DNA from: Nitrospira sp. | Lineage (GTDB): Bacteria; Nitrospirota; Nitrospiria; Nitrospirales; Nitrospiraceae | Length of the DNA: 64,000 nucleotides | Direction of reading: 5' to 3' | Assembly: GCA_030123565.1 (NCBI GenBank) | Contig: CP126122.1 | Span: forward strand, 1,809,001 to 1,873,000 | Shown: piece by piece, positions 19,509 to 27,482 of the stretch | Layout: each line of letters opens with the position of its first letter | Position numbering within the stretch: the first letter of the stretch is position 1 | The notes under the pieces: generated by a model | The model's input: the letters and a program-made list of their open reading frames with translations, nothing else | Database searches by the model: none | Told to the model about the DNA's origin: nothing | Program-made: the position numbers and the translations under genes

Positions 19509-21416
19509 TCACGTGACGCCCAGCGCAAACCATCCGGCCCAGCCGGACGCGCCGTCCCACCAGGTGCTGTAGACCACGCCGTCTGAACCGACGGTCACGA
19601 GGTCAATGTGCTCGGTGACGCGCGAGATTGCCGCCACTTGGCCGCCTGGTTTACCGATCCCTCCCGACACGTTGAACCAACCAGCCCAGTTTTGCCCTTC
19701 ATGCCACCAGGTACTGTAGATCCGATTGTCGGTCCCGATCGTGAACAGATCGAGGTGGTTCGAGTAGCGCGCGATCGCCGTCACCGGTGAACCGGGCGAT
19801 GCGACGCCGCCGGACACCTGGAACCAATTCGCCCACCCGCTGCGCGCATTCCACCACGTCGACATGATGCGGCCGTCGGCGGCAGTGGTGAACAGGTCGA
19901 GCTGATCCGGGAAACGCGCCACGACCGTGACCGTCGAATCGGAGCGGCATTGCAGGTTGCCGAGCGGGAACCAGCTATGCCACCCGCTGCGCTCGTCCCA
20001 CCAGCAGCTGTACAGGCGCCGGTCCGTGCCGACGGTGAAGAGATCGAGATGGAAGGGGTACCGCGCCACGGCGGTCACGGTCGCACCGGGAGCCGCCACA
20101 CCGCCCTGGACATGAAACCAATCAGCCCAGCCGGTCCGAGCGTCCCACCAGGTCGACATGGTCCGGCCGTCAGCCGCAGTCGTGAACAAATCGAGGTGGT
20201 CGCTGTACCGCGACAGGGCATTGACGGTGGAGCCGGGACGGCACTGCAGATTCCCGAGAGGAAACCAGCTGTGCCAGCCGCTCCCTGCATCCCACCAGGC
20301 ACTGTAGACCCGGTTGTCCGTCCCGACGGTAAACAGGTCCAGGTGGCCGGCATAACGGGCCACTGCCGTGACCGGCGATCCCGAGCCACCAGGCGAGCTG
20401 ATCCCCCCTTGGACATGAAACCACCCGGCCCAGCCTGTTGACTGGTCCCACCAATTGCTCATCGTGCGCCCATCGGCAGCGACGGCGAAGACGTCCAGAT
20501 GTTCCGGGAAGCGGGCCAGGATGGTGATCGGCGTGCGGGCCCGTGCCAGCAGCGTCGCCAACGGACCGATGCGATTCCAGATCACTTGGCGGCAAATGCG
20601 GCAGAACGCGACGCCGAGCGCGCGCATCTTACAATCGTATTCAGGCCGAAACGCACCGCAATGGTAATAATGCGCCCCCTCGAACAATCCGACGGTGCCG
20701 GCGGGAACGGGACTCGTTCGGTTATCCACCTGGGCGCAATTCGGATTGCTCATCGTCGGGATGGCGGTCGTCGGTGCGACCGCCCACCGCCATTTCAAGG
20801 TGTTGCGGTCGGAATTCGTCGTAACATTCGGTTCGGAAGGCTCCCCGGCAGGGTGGTGGTCATGGCCCGTCTCATTGCCGCCGGCATAGTACGGATATTC
20901 GTCCGCCAGCCCGAACGCCGTATGGCCCAATTCATGGATGGCTATTTCGCTGGCTCCGGCAGCCAGCGAATAGGTCCCGATGCCACCGCCGCTCCCGCCA
21001 TAAATAGAAGAATTCACGACCACCAGCACGACGGTGAATTCCGGGACCTGAGCCGCGGCCACCTGCAACGCGGTGGTGCTGTTGCAGATCAACAATCGCC
21101 GGATGTTATTCCCGCCGAAGGTCGCGTCAAAGTAGGTGCGGGCGGTGGCGCCGGTGCCGCCCGCAGCGACCGGATCATCGGCGCCTGAATCGGTCGAGCT
21201 GACGTTCACCCTGAATACGTTGATGGCCGGGCTCAACTCATCGAACGGTTGGGTGTTGCGAAACGTGGTGACGAACTGGGTGCAGGCAGTATCGAAGGCG
21301 GCCTGTTGAGCAACCGTAAAACCTTCAGCCAGCAAGACGATGTTGAAGGCGCGGTTCCGAGGCGCCGAGCCGAAGATTTGCGTTGAACCAATGACAGCGC
21401 CGTCTGCAGTAGACAT
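19509..21416 (-). CDS. M64-type metallopeptidase fused to a seven-repeat propeller
   Basis: 635 residues from ATG 21416 with SD AGGAGGGAGG. Residues 1-290 match the M64 (IgA peptidase-like) family: FNIVLLAEGFT near 24 and the zinc site HELGHTAFGLADEY at 161-174. From about 295 to the end come seven repeats of about 48 residues, each with a core like ARYxxHLDLFTVGTDxRxYS and WWD...GWxxWF. This resembles DUF346/PLL-type lectins, which form seven-bladed propellers. There is no signal peptide. A glycan-binding protease is inferred. The DNA of the repeats is itself a visible tandem repeat of about 144 bp. Confidence 0.82.
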   Translation of the reverse strand: MSTADGAVIGSTQIFGSAPRNRAFNIVLLAEGFTVAQQAAFDTACTQFVTTFRNTQPFDELSPAINVFRVNVSSTDSGADDPVAAGGTGATARTYFDATFGGNNIRRLLICNSTTALQVAAAQVPEFTVVLVVVNSSIYGGSGGGIGTYSLAAGASEIAIHELGHTAFGLADEYPYYAGGNETGHDHHPAGEPSEPNVTTNSDRNTLKWRWAVAPTTAIPTMSNPNCAQVDNRTSPVPAGTVGLFEGAHYYHCGAFRPEYDCKMRALGVAFCRICRQVIWNRIGPLATLLARARTPITILARFPEHLDVFAVAADGRTMSNWWDQSTGWAGWFHVQGGISSPGGSGSPVTAVARYAGHLDLFTVGTDNRVYSAWWDAGSGWHSWFPLGNLQCRPGSTVNALSRYSDHLDLFTTAADGRTMSTWWDARTGWADWFHVQGGVAAPGATVTAVARYPFHLDLFTVGTDRRLYSCWWDERSGWHSWFPLGNLQCRSDSTVTVVARFPDQLDLFTTAADGRIMSTWWNARSGWANWFQVSGGVASPGSPVTAIARYSNHLDLFTIGTDNRIYSTWWHEGQNWAGWFNVSGGIGKPGGQVAAISRVTEHIDLVTVGSDGVVYSTWWDGASGWAGWFALGVT

Positions 21417-21431
21417 CGTCGCACCTCCCTC

Positions 21432-21893
21432 CTATCGACTGAGCTGTAGCGGAAAATCGGCCAACTCTTGCACCTCGGAGCTGCCCGCGACGGGGCTCGT
21501 CCCTCGAGTTCCCGGTATAGGTGCATCCGGTTTGGCCGGCGTGACCCGCACGACGACGACGCGGTCGGAGCCGGCCGGAACCGGCACGACGACCGTGAAG
21601 GCCCCGCGAGGACGCTCCACTTCGTGGCGGGTGATCGGCTCTCCAGGCTGTTCCGGAAACACTTCGGTACTCCTGGAAAATGCATCCCGAGCAGGGACTC
21701 GGGCTAAGGTCCGACCACCGGAATCCCGGGTGTCCACATAGTAGCCAGGCTGCTCGGCGCGACTGATGTCAAAACCGGTGATCGCCACATCCACCGGCTG
21801 CTGGCTGATCAAGCGAACTTGATCGCCCTCATACTCGAAGATCAGGCGCATTGCGAGTGTTGGGGTCGCTTGGCCTGCCTCATGCATTGGCAT
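21432..21893 (-). CDS. Hypothetical protein preceding the M64-type peptidase, 153 aa
   Basis: ATG 21893 (MPMHEAGQATPTLAMRL) follows a strong SD (AAAGGAGG), so it is preferred to the longer frame reaching 21989. The sequence alternates short hydrophobic strands (MRLIFEYEGDQVRLISQQ, GAFTVVVPVPAGSDRVVVVRV), a beta-sandwich-like pattern. It sits 15 bases before the M64 gene. From memory similar small proteins neighbour M64-type peptidases elsewhere, so a partner or inhibitor role is plausible but unproven. Confidence 0.65.
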   Translation of the reverse strand: MPMHEAGQATPTLAMRLIFEYEGDQVRLISQQPVDVAITGFDISRAEQPGYYVDTRDSGGRTLARVPARDAFSRSTEVFPEQPGEPITRHEVERPRGAFTVVVPVPAGSDRVVVVRVTPAKPDAPIPGTRGTSPVAGSSEVQELADFPLQLSR

Positions 21894-22332
21894 GTCATGT
21901 CCTCCTTTAACCGTAGATGGGTTTCGCCAGACCCTGAACGGCCCGATAGCCGTCGACTCCTTCGCCCTCACGGGTCGGAGCTCGACCACTCCACCAAGGC
22001 CTCATTATCATCGCTACTCTACCCGTCGCTGAAGCACGAGGTCCAACTCGGTTGCTGCAGGGATGTGGAGAAATCGACTCCGTCGATCGGCGCAATGTCC
22101 GCGCCGATCCCCTCGTACGGTCGCAATCGAACGACAGACCTCCCTGAAAGGCAGCAAAGCATGTGCCGTAAGGAATACGTAGAAGTCTTCCTTGCATTAT
22201 TCAGACGATAGGAATGGAAGTATTTTCCCAGGAAGCGAATTCAGGCAGGACAACTGTATCCAAACGAATAACCGGCGGTATCGAAAGAGATACGGGTTTC
22301 AGAAGGAGGATCTCGGACGGGCCGTCTCGTGA
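21894..22332. other. Non-coding gap upstream of the peptidase run
   Basis: 439 bases. The promoter of the minus-strand peptidase run should lie in the left part, and the tail of the GNAT gene ends at the right. No gene, hairpin or repeat was recognised. Confidence 0.4.
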
Positions 22333-23190
22333 TCAGTACAGAATCGACGGGAGAAACGAGCCGGCTGGCTCCTGGTACAGACCATGGCTCATCAAGGTCA
22401 TCGGATAGCTCACACGGAGGCCATGGTCCAGACACCAACGGAGCAGCTCGCCGTTGCGCGTGGGGAGCAAAAATCCCGGACCTTGGAACACCGGCACCGC
22501 TCCGATCAACGCCTTCAGTTCCTCGTTGGTCCGGCCGACCGCATGCCCGAAAAATCCGATCAGGGTCGCGTAGCCCGTCACGTTCCCGCCATGTTCGACC
22601 ACGAGGGCGTGGCCTTGCTTGGTCGCATCGAACAATTCCCGCCCCCGGTCGTGTCCATGCACGTGGAAACACAACTGATTGCAGGCATCGAGGTCACGTG
22701 CACTGGCCGGCCGCACTTCATAGCCGGGCAATTGGAGCTGTAACGCGGGACCCTGCATGAGCGAGAGCGGTTCGCGCGCATTGAAGCCGAGCTTGCTGTA
22801 GAGGGAGAGCGAGCGGTTGTGGTATGCGGCTTGAACCAGCCGCACGCCGACAAAGTGTTTGGCGCGGGCGCGATCCAGGACACGCTCCATCAATTGACGC
22901 CCGATGGAACCATTTTGCACGGCCGGATCGACTGTGATCGGCCCCACACCGGCGATCGTATCACTTTCCCAGAGAAAGTTGCTTCCGACGACGCCCCGTT
23001 CCATTTCAGCGACGACCGAATACACGTCTTCCCGCGCAAGGAGCATCGTGAGGAGGCCGACCGCCGTCTCCGGCTGGGGGAAATCGACCGGAAAATTATG
23101 CTGCTCGGCGATGAGCTTGAAGGCCTCATAGAAGATGGCGCCGCAGGCCTGCGCGTCCTCACGTATGCCAGGCCGAAACGTCGCATGCAT
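22333..23190 (-). CDS. Protein with two GNAT acetyltransferase domains
   Basis: 285 residues from ATG 23190 (MHATFRPGIRED), preceded by GGGGAGG; the frame opens upstream at 23226. The first domain has the acetyl-CoA site in ITVDPAVQNGSIGRQLMERV (about 85-105) followed by RLVQAAYHNRSLSLYSKLGF, both typical of GNAT motifs A and B. A second, weaker GNAT-like half begins near residue 150 (YEVRPASARDLDACNQL). The acceptor substrate cannot be told from sequence. Confidence 0.82.
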   Translation of the reverse strand: MHATFRPGIREDAQACGAIFYEAFKLIAEQHNFPVDFPQPETAVGLLTMLLAREDVYSVVAEMERGVVGSNFLWESDTIAGVGPITVDPAVQNGSIGRQLMERVLDRARAKHFVGVRLVQAAYHNRSLSLYSKLGFNAREPLSLMQGPALQLQLPGYEVRPASARDLDACNQLCFHVHGHDRGRELFDATKQGHALVVEHGGNVTGYATLIGFFGHAVGRTNEELKALIGAVPVFQGPGFLLPTRNGELLRWCLDHGLRVSYPMTLMSHGLYQEPAGSFLPSILY

Positions 23191-23345
23191 GGACAGGTCC
23201 TCCCCTTGGTCTGCTCGTGACAGCACCGCTCGAATGGATCGAGCAACGAGGACAGGGTACGTTTCGAGGCGCGCCCTGTCAACTTACCGCGTGGCGGTAC
23301 GGCGAAACGGATCACAATCGAGGATGAGCAGCTGCAGCCCCTTTC

Positions 23346-24494
23346 TTACTCGTCAAGGCTGGGGCTGAGGAGGAACGGTCCATACATCAAGGCGAACAGC
23401 AGATAGGCGCCGCTCCAACCAAGAGCAGCCGAACCAAGCACGAGATTCGTCGGGAGCCCGGTAGAAGGTCCGAAGACCCGCAGCAGCGCGCCGAAGGTGA
23501 CCAGCAAGTAGATACCAACGGTCGCAGGGCCGGCATGGCGAGGGCGGCCCGTGTGGCCGAGGCTCGCGCGAGTCATCACAGCCAAGGTCATCCCACCCAC
23601 CGCGCCGGTCGTGAGCGCATGCACCGCATCCTCTTTCGGTAGACCGATCCCGAGGATCGCGCCTCCCAAGATGAGCAACGCCATGCTCAACCAGCCGTAG
23701 CCGAGATGAAGGACCAGCACCAACGGTTCATGCCACGTGAGCCACCCGTACCAGCGCGACAGGCGGCCGAGATTGGCGAATCCGGCCGCGACCAACAACC
23801 AGCCTGTAACCGGAGCCTGTGGCTGCGCGGTCCAGGCCGCAGCAGCCATGACCACAAGCGCAATCGACGCACCATCGAGACGCGAAAACGGCGCAGGCCG
23901 TTCTCTGTTCCCCTGCTCCGTCAGAAACTCCCTCGTGAAATTGGGAGTGAGCCGTCCACCGATGACTGTCAGCAAGACCATGATCAGCGCGAGCGCCATT
24001 CGGACAGCAAGATCCGTCTCCGTTCCGTTCAGGGCCAGCAGATGGTAAAAAATGTTTGCGCAGGCATAGAGGCTGATCACCACACCCACCGGCGCATGGC
24101 TCCAGCTTCTCCCCGCAGCAAGTTCTCGCCAGACCAATCCAGCCACCGTCACAAAAAAGGCTCCATCAACGAGGGCGGACAGAAGGGGCGGGCACAGCGG
24201 GATCGCCATGATCAGGCGTCCGGCCAGCCACAAGGCAAACAGGAACATCAGTTCACGTCCCTTGATCGGTGGCCTGTCGGTCCAATTGGGAACAGCCGTG
24301 AGCAGGAAGCCGGTGATCACAGCGGGGAGAAAGCCGAAGACCATCTCATGCACATGCCAGTCTCGAGCGGCAGAGAGCCATGCCGAGTCCCCTGCTCCGG
24401 CCAGTATCAGGATCCAGGCAGGAACCGCCAGGCCGGCGAACAACGCCGCCCCGAAAAAAAACGGTCGGAATCCATATGAGAAAAACGCCGCCAT
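23346..24494 (-). CDS. NnrS family haem-copper membrane protein
   Basis: 382 residues with about 12 hydrophobic segments. The start AFFSYGFRPFFFGAALFAGL, then RDWHVHEMVFGFLPAVITGFLLTAVPNWT and the later TRASLGHTGR are hallmarks of NnrS, an integral haem/copper protein linked to nitric-oxide stress and denitrification gene clusters. Conserved His residues sit in DWHVHEM. No nitrogen-oxide genes lie nearby, so its trigger here is unknown. Confidence 0.88.
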   Translation of the reverse strand: MAAFFSYGFRPFFFGAALFAGLAVPAWILILAGAGDSAWLSAARDWHVHEMVFGFLPAVITGFLLTAVPNWTDRPPIKGRELMFLFALWLAGRLIMAIPLCPPLLSALVDGAFFVTVAGLVWRELAAGRSWSHAPVGVVISLYACANIFYHLLALNGTETDLAVRMALALIMVLLTVIGGRLTPNFTREFLTEQGNRERPAPFSRLDGASIALVVMAAAAWTAQPQAPVTGWLLVAAGFANLGRLSRWYGWLTWHEPLVLVLHLGYGWLSMALLILGGAILGIGLPKEDAVHALTTGAVGGMTLAVMTRASLGHTGRPRHAGPATVGIYLLVTFGALLRVFGPSTGLPTNLVLGSAALGWSGAYLLFALMYGPFLLSPSLDE

Positions 24495-24700
24495 ACAATC
24501 TTCAATCCTCGGTCATCAGTTGTCACCTGGCAACGGCTCTCGCCCCTCACCTATGGGCGAATCAGCCGGCACCCTCATTCATGAGGGTCGCTCAAACAGA
24601 CTCAGATAGTAATACAACCCGAGTTGTCTCTGCCCGCCTTGGGAAAAGAACCATGTAGATGTAGTGAGAGGTTGGACAACTCGCCAACCGGATCAGTAGC

Positions 24701-25693
24701 CTACTCGGTTTCATACCCCCTCACCGGCAGGTAGGGTCCCCGAGCCTGCAGCAGTTGAAATGGTTCGCCTGTATCCACAGGCAATCTCTCCACAGACTGG
24801 ACCGCTGCGGGAGCAGCCTCGATCGCGAAACGCTCTCGCCGGAGTTCCTGGCCGGTCCGGTTGCGGTATACCAACTCGTCGCGATCCAGATCGTACTCCG
24901 GAATCTCCACACTCTCCCATCGCTGCATGAAGTAATGGGCATAGAGCGTGTAGAGGCCAGGGTCCTTGCAGCTGCGCTGCAGGACATATTCCGGCATGGT
25001 CTGAACATCCAGATCGGTGTGGTAATGCTGCAGCCAAAGGTAATCGCCGAGGATCACCAGCTTGACCAACGGGGAGTCCGAGTACAGCTTGAGTTTCACG
25101 ACTTTCCCGATGGCCTTCAGGCGCTTGAGGAGCGCGATACTCTGGCGGACCTCCTCCCGAAACGCCGGGAGGTCGTACGTAGGATGGGCCAAGGCCTGCA
25201 GGCGCGCGGTCGCGTCCTGACTGAAGGGGTTGACCAGCATGATCTTCGCTTCCAGGCACCGGTCGAGGACCGAAGACAGATTTCCCACTTGATCCACAAG
25301 GGTGCCGGAACCGCTGGACCCGATCACCATGACGGTACGAGCGGTGCCCTGCTCTTCCTTCAAGGTCTTGATGCGCCGCTGCGCTTCGGGCGCACGCCGG
25401 GGGAAAAAGGAGACAAGTCCGGCTCCGGTCGCCGCAACGGCAAGGGCCCTGTCCCGCATGCTGCGATGGATGTAGTTGAGGCAGAGCATCAGCAGGATGG
25501 CGGCGGTCATTTCCACCGCGATGAGGGAAAATTTGTCATGCTCGACAAGAGACCAGAACGACAGGAACTGCCTGGCGCCGGCCGGTAAGAGCAGCGCGAT
25601 CCCCGCGCTGAGGGCCACGATGGCGATGTGATAGAGGCTTCCTGCCGCATTGCGGAGAAAGGCATGGAGAAAGGACCAGGATTCTTGGAACAA
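24701..25693 (-). CDS. Hypothetical two-helix membrane protein
   Basis: No ATG is available. TTG 25693 is proposed because AAGAGGTG precedes it; the frame stays open to 25822, so the start is uncertain. Two membrane helices lie near the start (LYHIAIVALSAGIALLLP and LIAVEMTAAILLMLCLNYI). A soluble domain of about 220 residues follows, with RTVMVIGSSGSGTLVDQVG, IMLVNPFSQDATARLQAL and LWLQHYHTDLDVQTMPEYVL, resembling the ligand-binding domains of some HTH-less regulators. Function unknown. Its last residues (LPVRGYETE) recur in decayed form at 26466-26513. Confidence 0.55.
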   Translation of the reverse strand: MFQESWSFLHAFLRNAAGSLYHIAIVALSAGIALLLPAGARQFLSFWSLVEHDKFSLIAVEMTAAILLMLCLNYIHRSMRDRALAVAATGAGLVSFFPRRAPEAQRRIKTLKEEQGTARTVMVIGSSGSGTLVDQVGNLSSVLDRCLEAKIMLVNPFSQDATARLQALAHPTYDLPAFREEVRQSIALLKRLKAIGKVVKLKLYSDSPLVKLVILGDYLWLQHYHTDLDVQTMPEYVLQRSCKDPGLYTLYAHYFMQRWESVEIPEYDLDRDELVYRNRTGQELRRERFAIEAAPAAVQSVERLPVDTGEPFQLLQARGPYLPVRGYETE

Positions 25694-26028
25694 CGATGCA
25701 CCTCTTGAAGGGGTAACGGAACGATTCCCACGGCTGTGACGGGCTGGCAATGAGGCGACGGAGGAAAGAACCTTCGGCGGTGTGCTCAGCGGAAACGGCG
25801 CGGCTGCGGGCACAAACAACAATCGCGTAAGACTTCAGAGATCCAGAAGCTGCTGCCCCCGGCTACAGAAGGTCTTACGCGAACAGCGGCACTATAACAG
25901 GTCTGCTCGAGCGAAGCAATGAATGGTGTGTGTAATGTGTCCCGCCTGGAGAAGGTCGCTTGGACGCCTTTGCTGAAATCGTATTTCGGCTGTACATCGG
26001 TTTGCCCCTCACGACCAAACTTCATCGG
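25694..26028. other. Gap with a 10-bp inverted repeat
   Basis: 335 bases. CGCGTAAGAC (25824-25833) and its inverse GTCTTACGCG (25872-25881) form a perfect inverted repeat with a 38-base loop, at the 5' side of the two-helix protein gene. It may be a regulatory site or terminator-like structure. Nothing else was recognised. Confidence 0.4.
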
Positions 26029-26283
26029 CTACGCCAATACCCACACTCCTTTGGCTTTGATCTCCTGATACATAGCATCGGGCGCCAAATCGATCTGGCC
26101 CGGCCAGGCCACGGCACCATGATCGACGTACACCTGGTTGAAGTAGGCCGGATCCTTCAACGGCTCAAACACTCCGCTGAGGCGCTCGGGCCTGAAACGA
26201 ACCTCTCCCCTGAGGCCGTCTGTGAAACGTCCAAACAATCCAAGGGCGTCAAGCGGCTTCACTTCAACGATATCCCAATACAT
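26029..26283 (-). CDS. DUF2442-family protein, 84 aa
   Basis: ATG 26283 (MYWDIVEVKPLDALGLFGRF) follows AAGGAGG. The pattern ...FTDGLRGEVRF...LKDPAYFNQVYVDHGAVAWPGQIDLAPDAMY matches DUF2442, proteins that often sit beside DUF4160 genes and have been proposed as toxin-antitoxin-like pairs. Here the upstream DUF4160 partner is only a remnant, ending 11 bases before this gene. Confidence 0.75.
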   Translation of the reverse strand: MYWDIVEVKPLDALGLFGRFTDGLRGEVRFRPERLSGVFEPLKDPAYFNQVYVDHGAVAWPGQIDLAPDAMYQEIKAKGVWVLA

Positions 26284-26294
26284 CGATGTCCTCC

Positions 26295-26465
26295 TTACAA
26301 GAGCGGAGCGATCGGCTTTGGAGATTCCTTTGCCCTGCAGAGATCCCAATCGGTGAGCAATTCCTCACGATGTAACTCAGCCCAGTCCAGCACGAGATCG
26401 AGCGCTCGACGAGGACGAAACACAACGGACAGATTCCCAGACCGGGGCAGGAATAGTCTCAGGAC
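26295..26465 (-). pseudogene. Remnant of a DUF4160 gene
   Basis: Reading leftward, the last 30 residues before the stop at 26295-26297 read WAELHREELLTDWDLCRAKE then SPKPIAPLL, which matches the conserved C-terminus of DUF4160. The upstream part gives RLFLPRSGNLSVVFRPRRAL, then an in-frame TGA at 26466-26468, and no start codon of the usual kind is present. The N-terminal half is therefore missing or scrambled. Confidence 0.6.
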
Positions 26466-26558
26466 TCAGTTCTTTCGCTCGGTTTCGTATCCTCGAACTG
26501 GCAGGGAGGAACTGCCTGTCGGAGCAGTTGAACACGTTCGTGGGGGAAAAAGGAAAAC
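26466..26558 (-). pseudogene. Decayed fragment resembling the end of the two-helix protein gene
   Basis: One frame reads SSSLPVRGYETERKN then stop; the gene at 24701-25693 ends LPVRGYETE. Just upstream, in another frame, ERVQLLRQA resembles EPFQLLQAR of that same protein. This suggests a frameshifted partial duplicate or a relic paralogue. It is only about 90 bases long. Confidence 0.5.
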
Positions 26559-26570
26559 CCACCGAGAGGA

Positions 26571-27212
26571 CTACTCTCGAAACGCATCCTGCAGAGCCAG
26601 GAGGGTCTGGTCGACGCCTGCGTTCACCGCCGCCTGCACCAGCGGTTCAAGGGAGGAATACATGGCGTCGTCCGACAGGTTCGGCACCTGGACGGACACC
26701 ACGTGGTGGAAGACGACCTCGCCGGTATTCACGAGGATGACCTTGCTGAACACTCGCACCGGCGGCAACCGTCCCGAGAACAGGGCCAACATCCGCTCCC
26801 GCAAGGTCGGGCGGTCCACGCGATACAGCAGGAGGCTATCGGCGCCCAATAGGTGGCCGATGCGGGCCGAAGTGTCGTCCGAAACAACGCCGGACCCTTG
26901 CAAGCGGTATTCGTCCAGCAACGGCTGAAGATGGGCCCGCTCGACGATCTGCAACGAGGGGCGCAGAGTCTTCAAGAGGAACGTTTCCGCCTCCAGATGC
27001 GAATAAATCCCGGCAAGGGCGGGATCGGCCGATTGAGGATAGACGATCGCAAGGCGCACGACCGACGGAGGAATCACCGTGGGGGCGGCCTGTTCCACCA
27101 TGGCAAACTCCGGGGCTGCGCTGAGAGAAGAGGTGCTGCAGGAGGGAAGACCGGCCAGCCCGATCGCCGCAAGAACGGCCACCACTCGATCCTGCCAGCT
27201 GCCGGATTCCAT
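26571..27212 (-). CDS. Predicted lipoprotein, 213 aa
   Basis: The N-terminus (ESGSWQDRVVAVLAAIGLAG) ends at the lipobox LPSC, so a lipoprotein is predicted. The body has alternating strands and helices: VVRLAIVYPQSADPALAG, LQIVERAHLQPLLDEYRLQ, ARIGHLLGADSLLLYRV. The pattern (ligand-type strand, ERxxL, GADxLL) resembles CsgG/curli-like or DUF799-type assembly lipoproteins, but no firm assignment is possible. Confidence 0.65.
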   Translation of the reverse strand: MESGSWQDRVVAVLAAIGLAGLPSCSTSSLSAAPEFAMVEQAAPTVIPPSVVRLAIVYPQSADPALAGIYSHLEAETFLLKTLRPSLQIVERAHLQPLLDEYRLQGSGVVSDDTSARIGHLLGADSLLLYRVDRPTLRERMLALFSGRLPPVRVFSKVILVNTGEVVFHHVVSVQVPNLSDDAMYSSLEPLVQAAVNAGVDQTLLALQDAFRE

Positions 27213-27482
27213 GACGTGGCCCCCCTGAAACCGAGCGCCACGAACGTGTCATAGTTCATCATACCAAACCAAGGCTTCCCACTGCCCGCATGAGAACCGG
27301 CTCCCATGGCCGTCTTTCCGGATGCGCACAATCTGCGCGCATCGGCCGAGCACAGCCCTTAATGTAGGAACCATGAGTGATCCGATGTGCGCGGTCTGCG
27401 AGCAAGGGCCGACCGAACACCTCGTTCCACCCTGCCCTCCCTTCCGTTTGACTTCACCTTTCCCCCTCACTACAATTCGCCC

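Noticed and set aside
13124..21893. Prophage or phage-tail origin for the accessory block
   Set aside because: There is no integrase, terminase, capsid, tail or attachment-site sequence, and the genes are envelope or hydrolase types.
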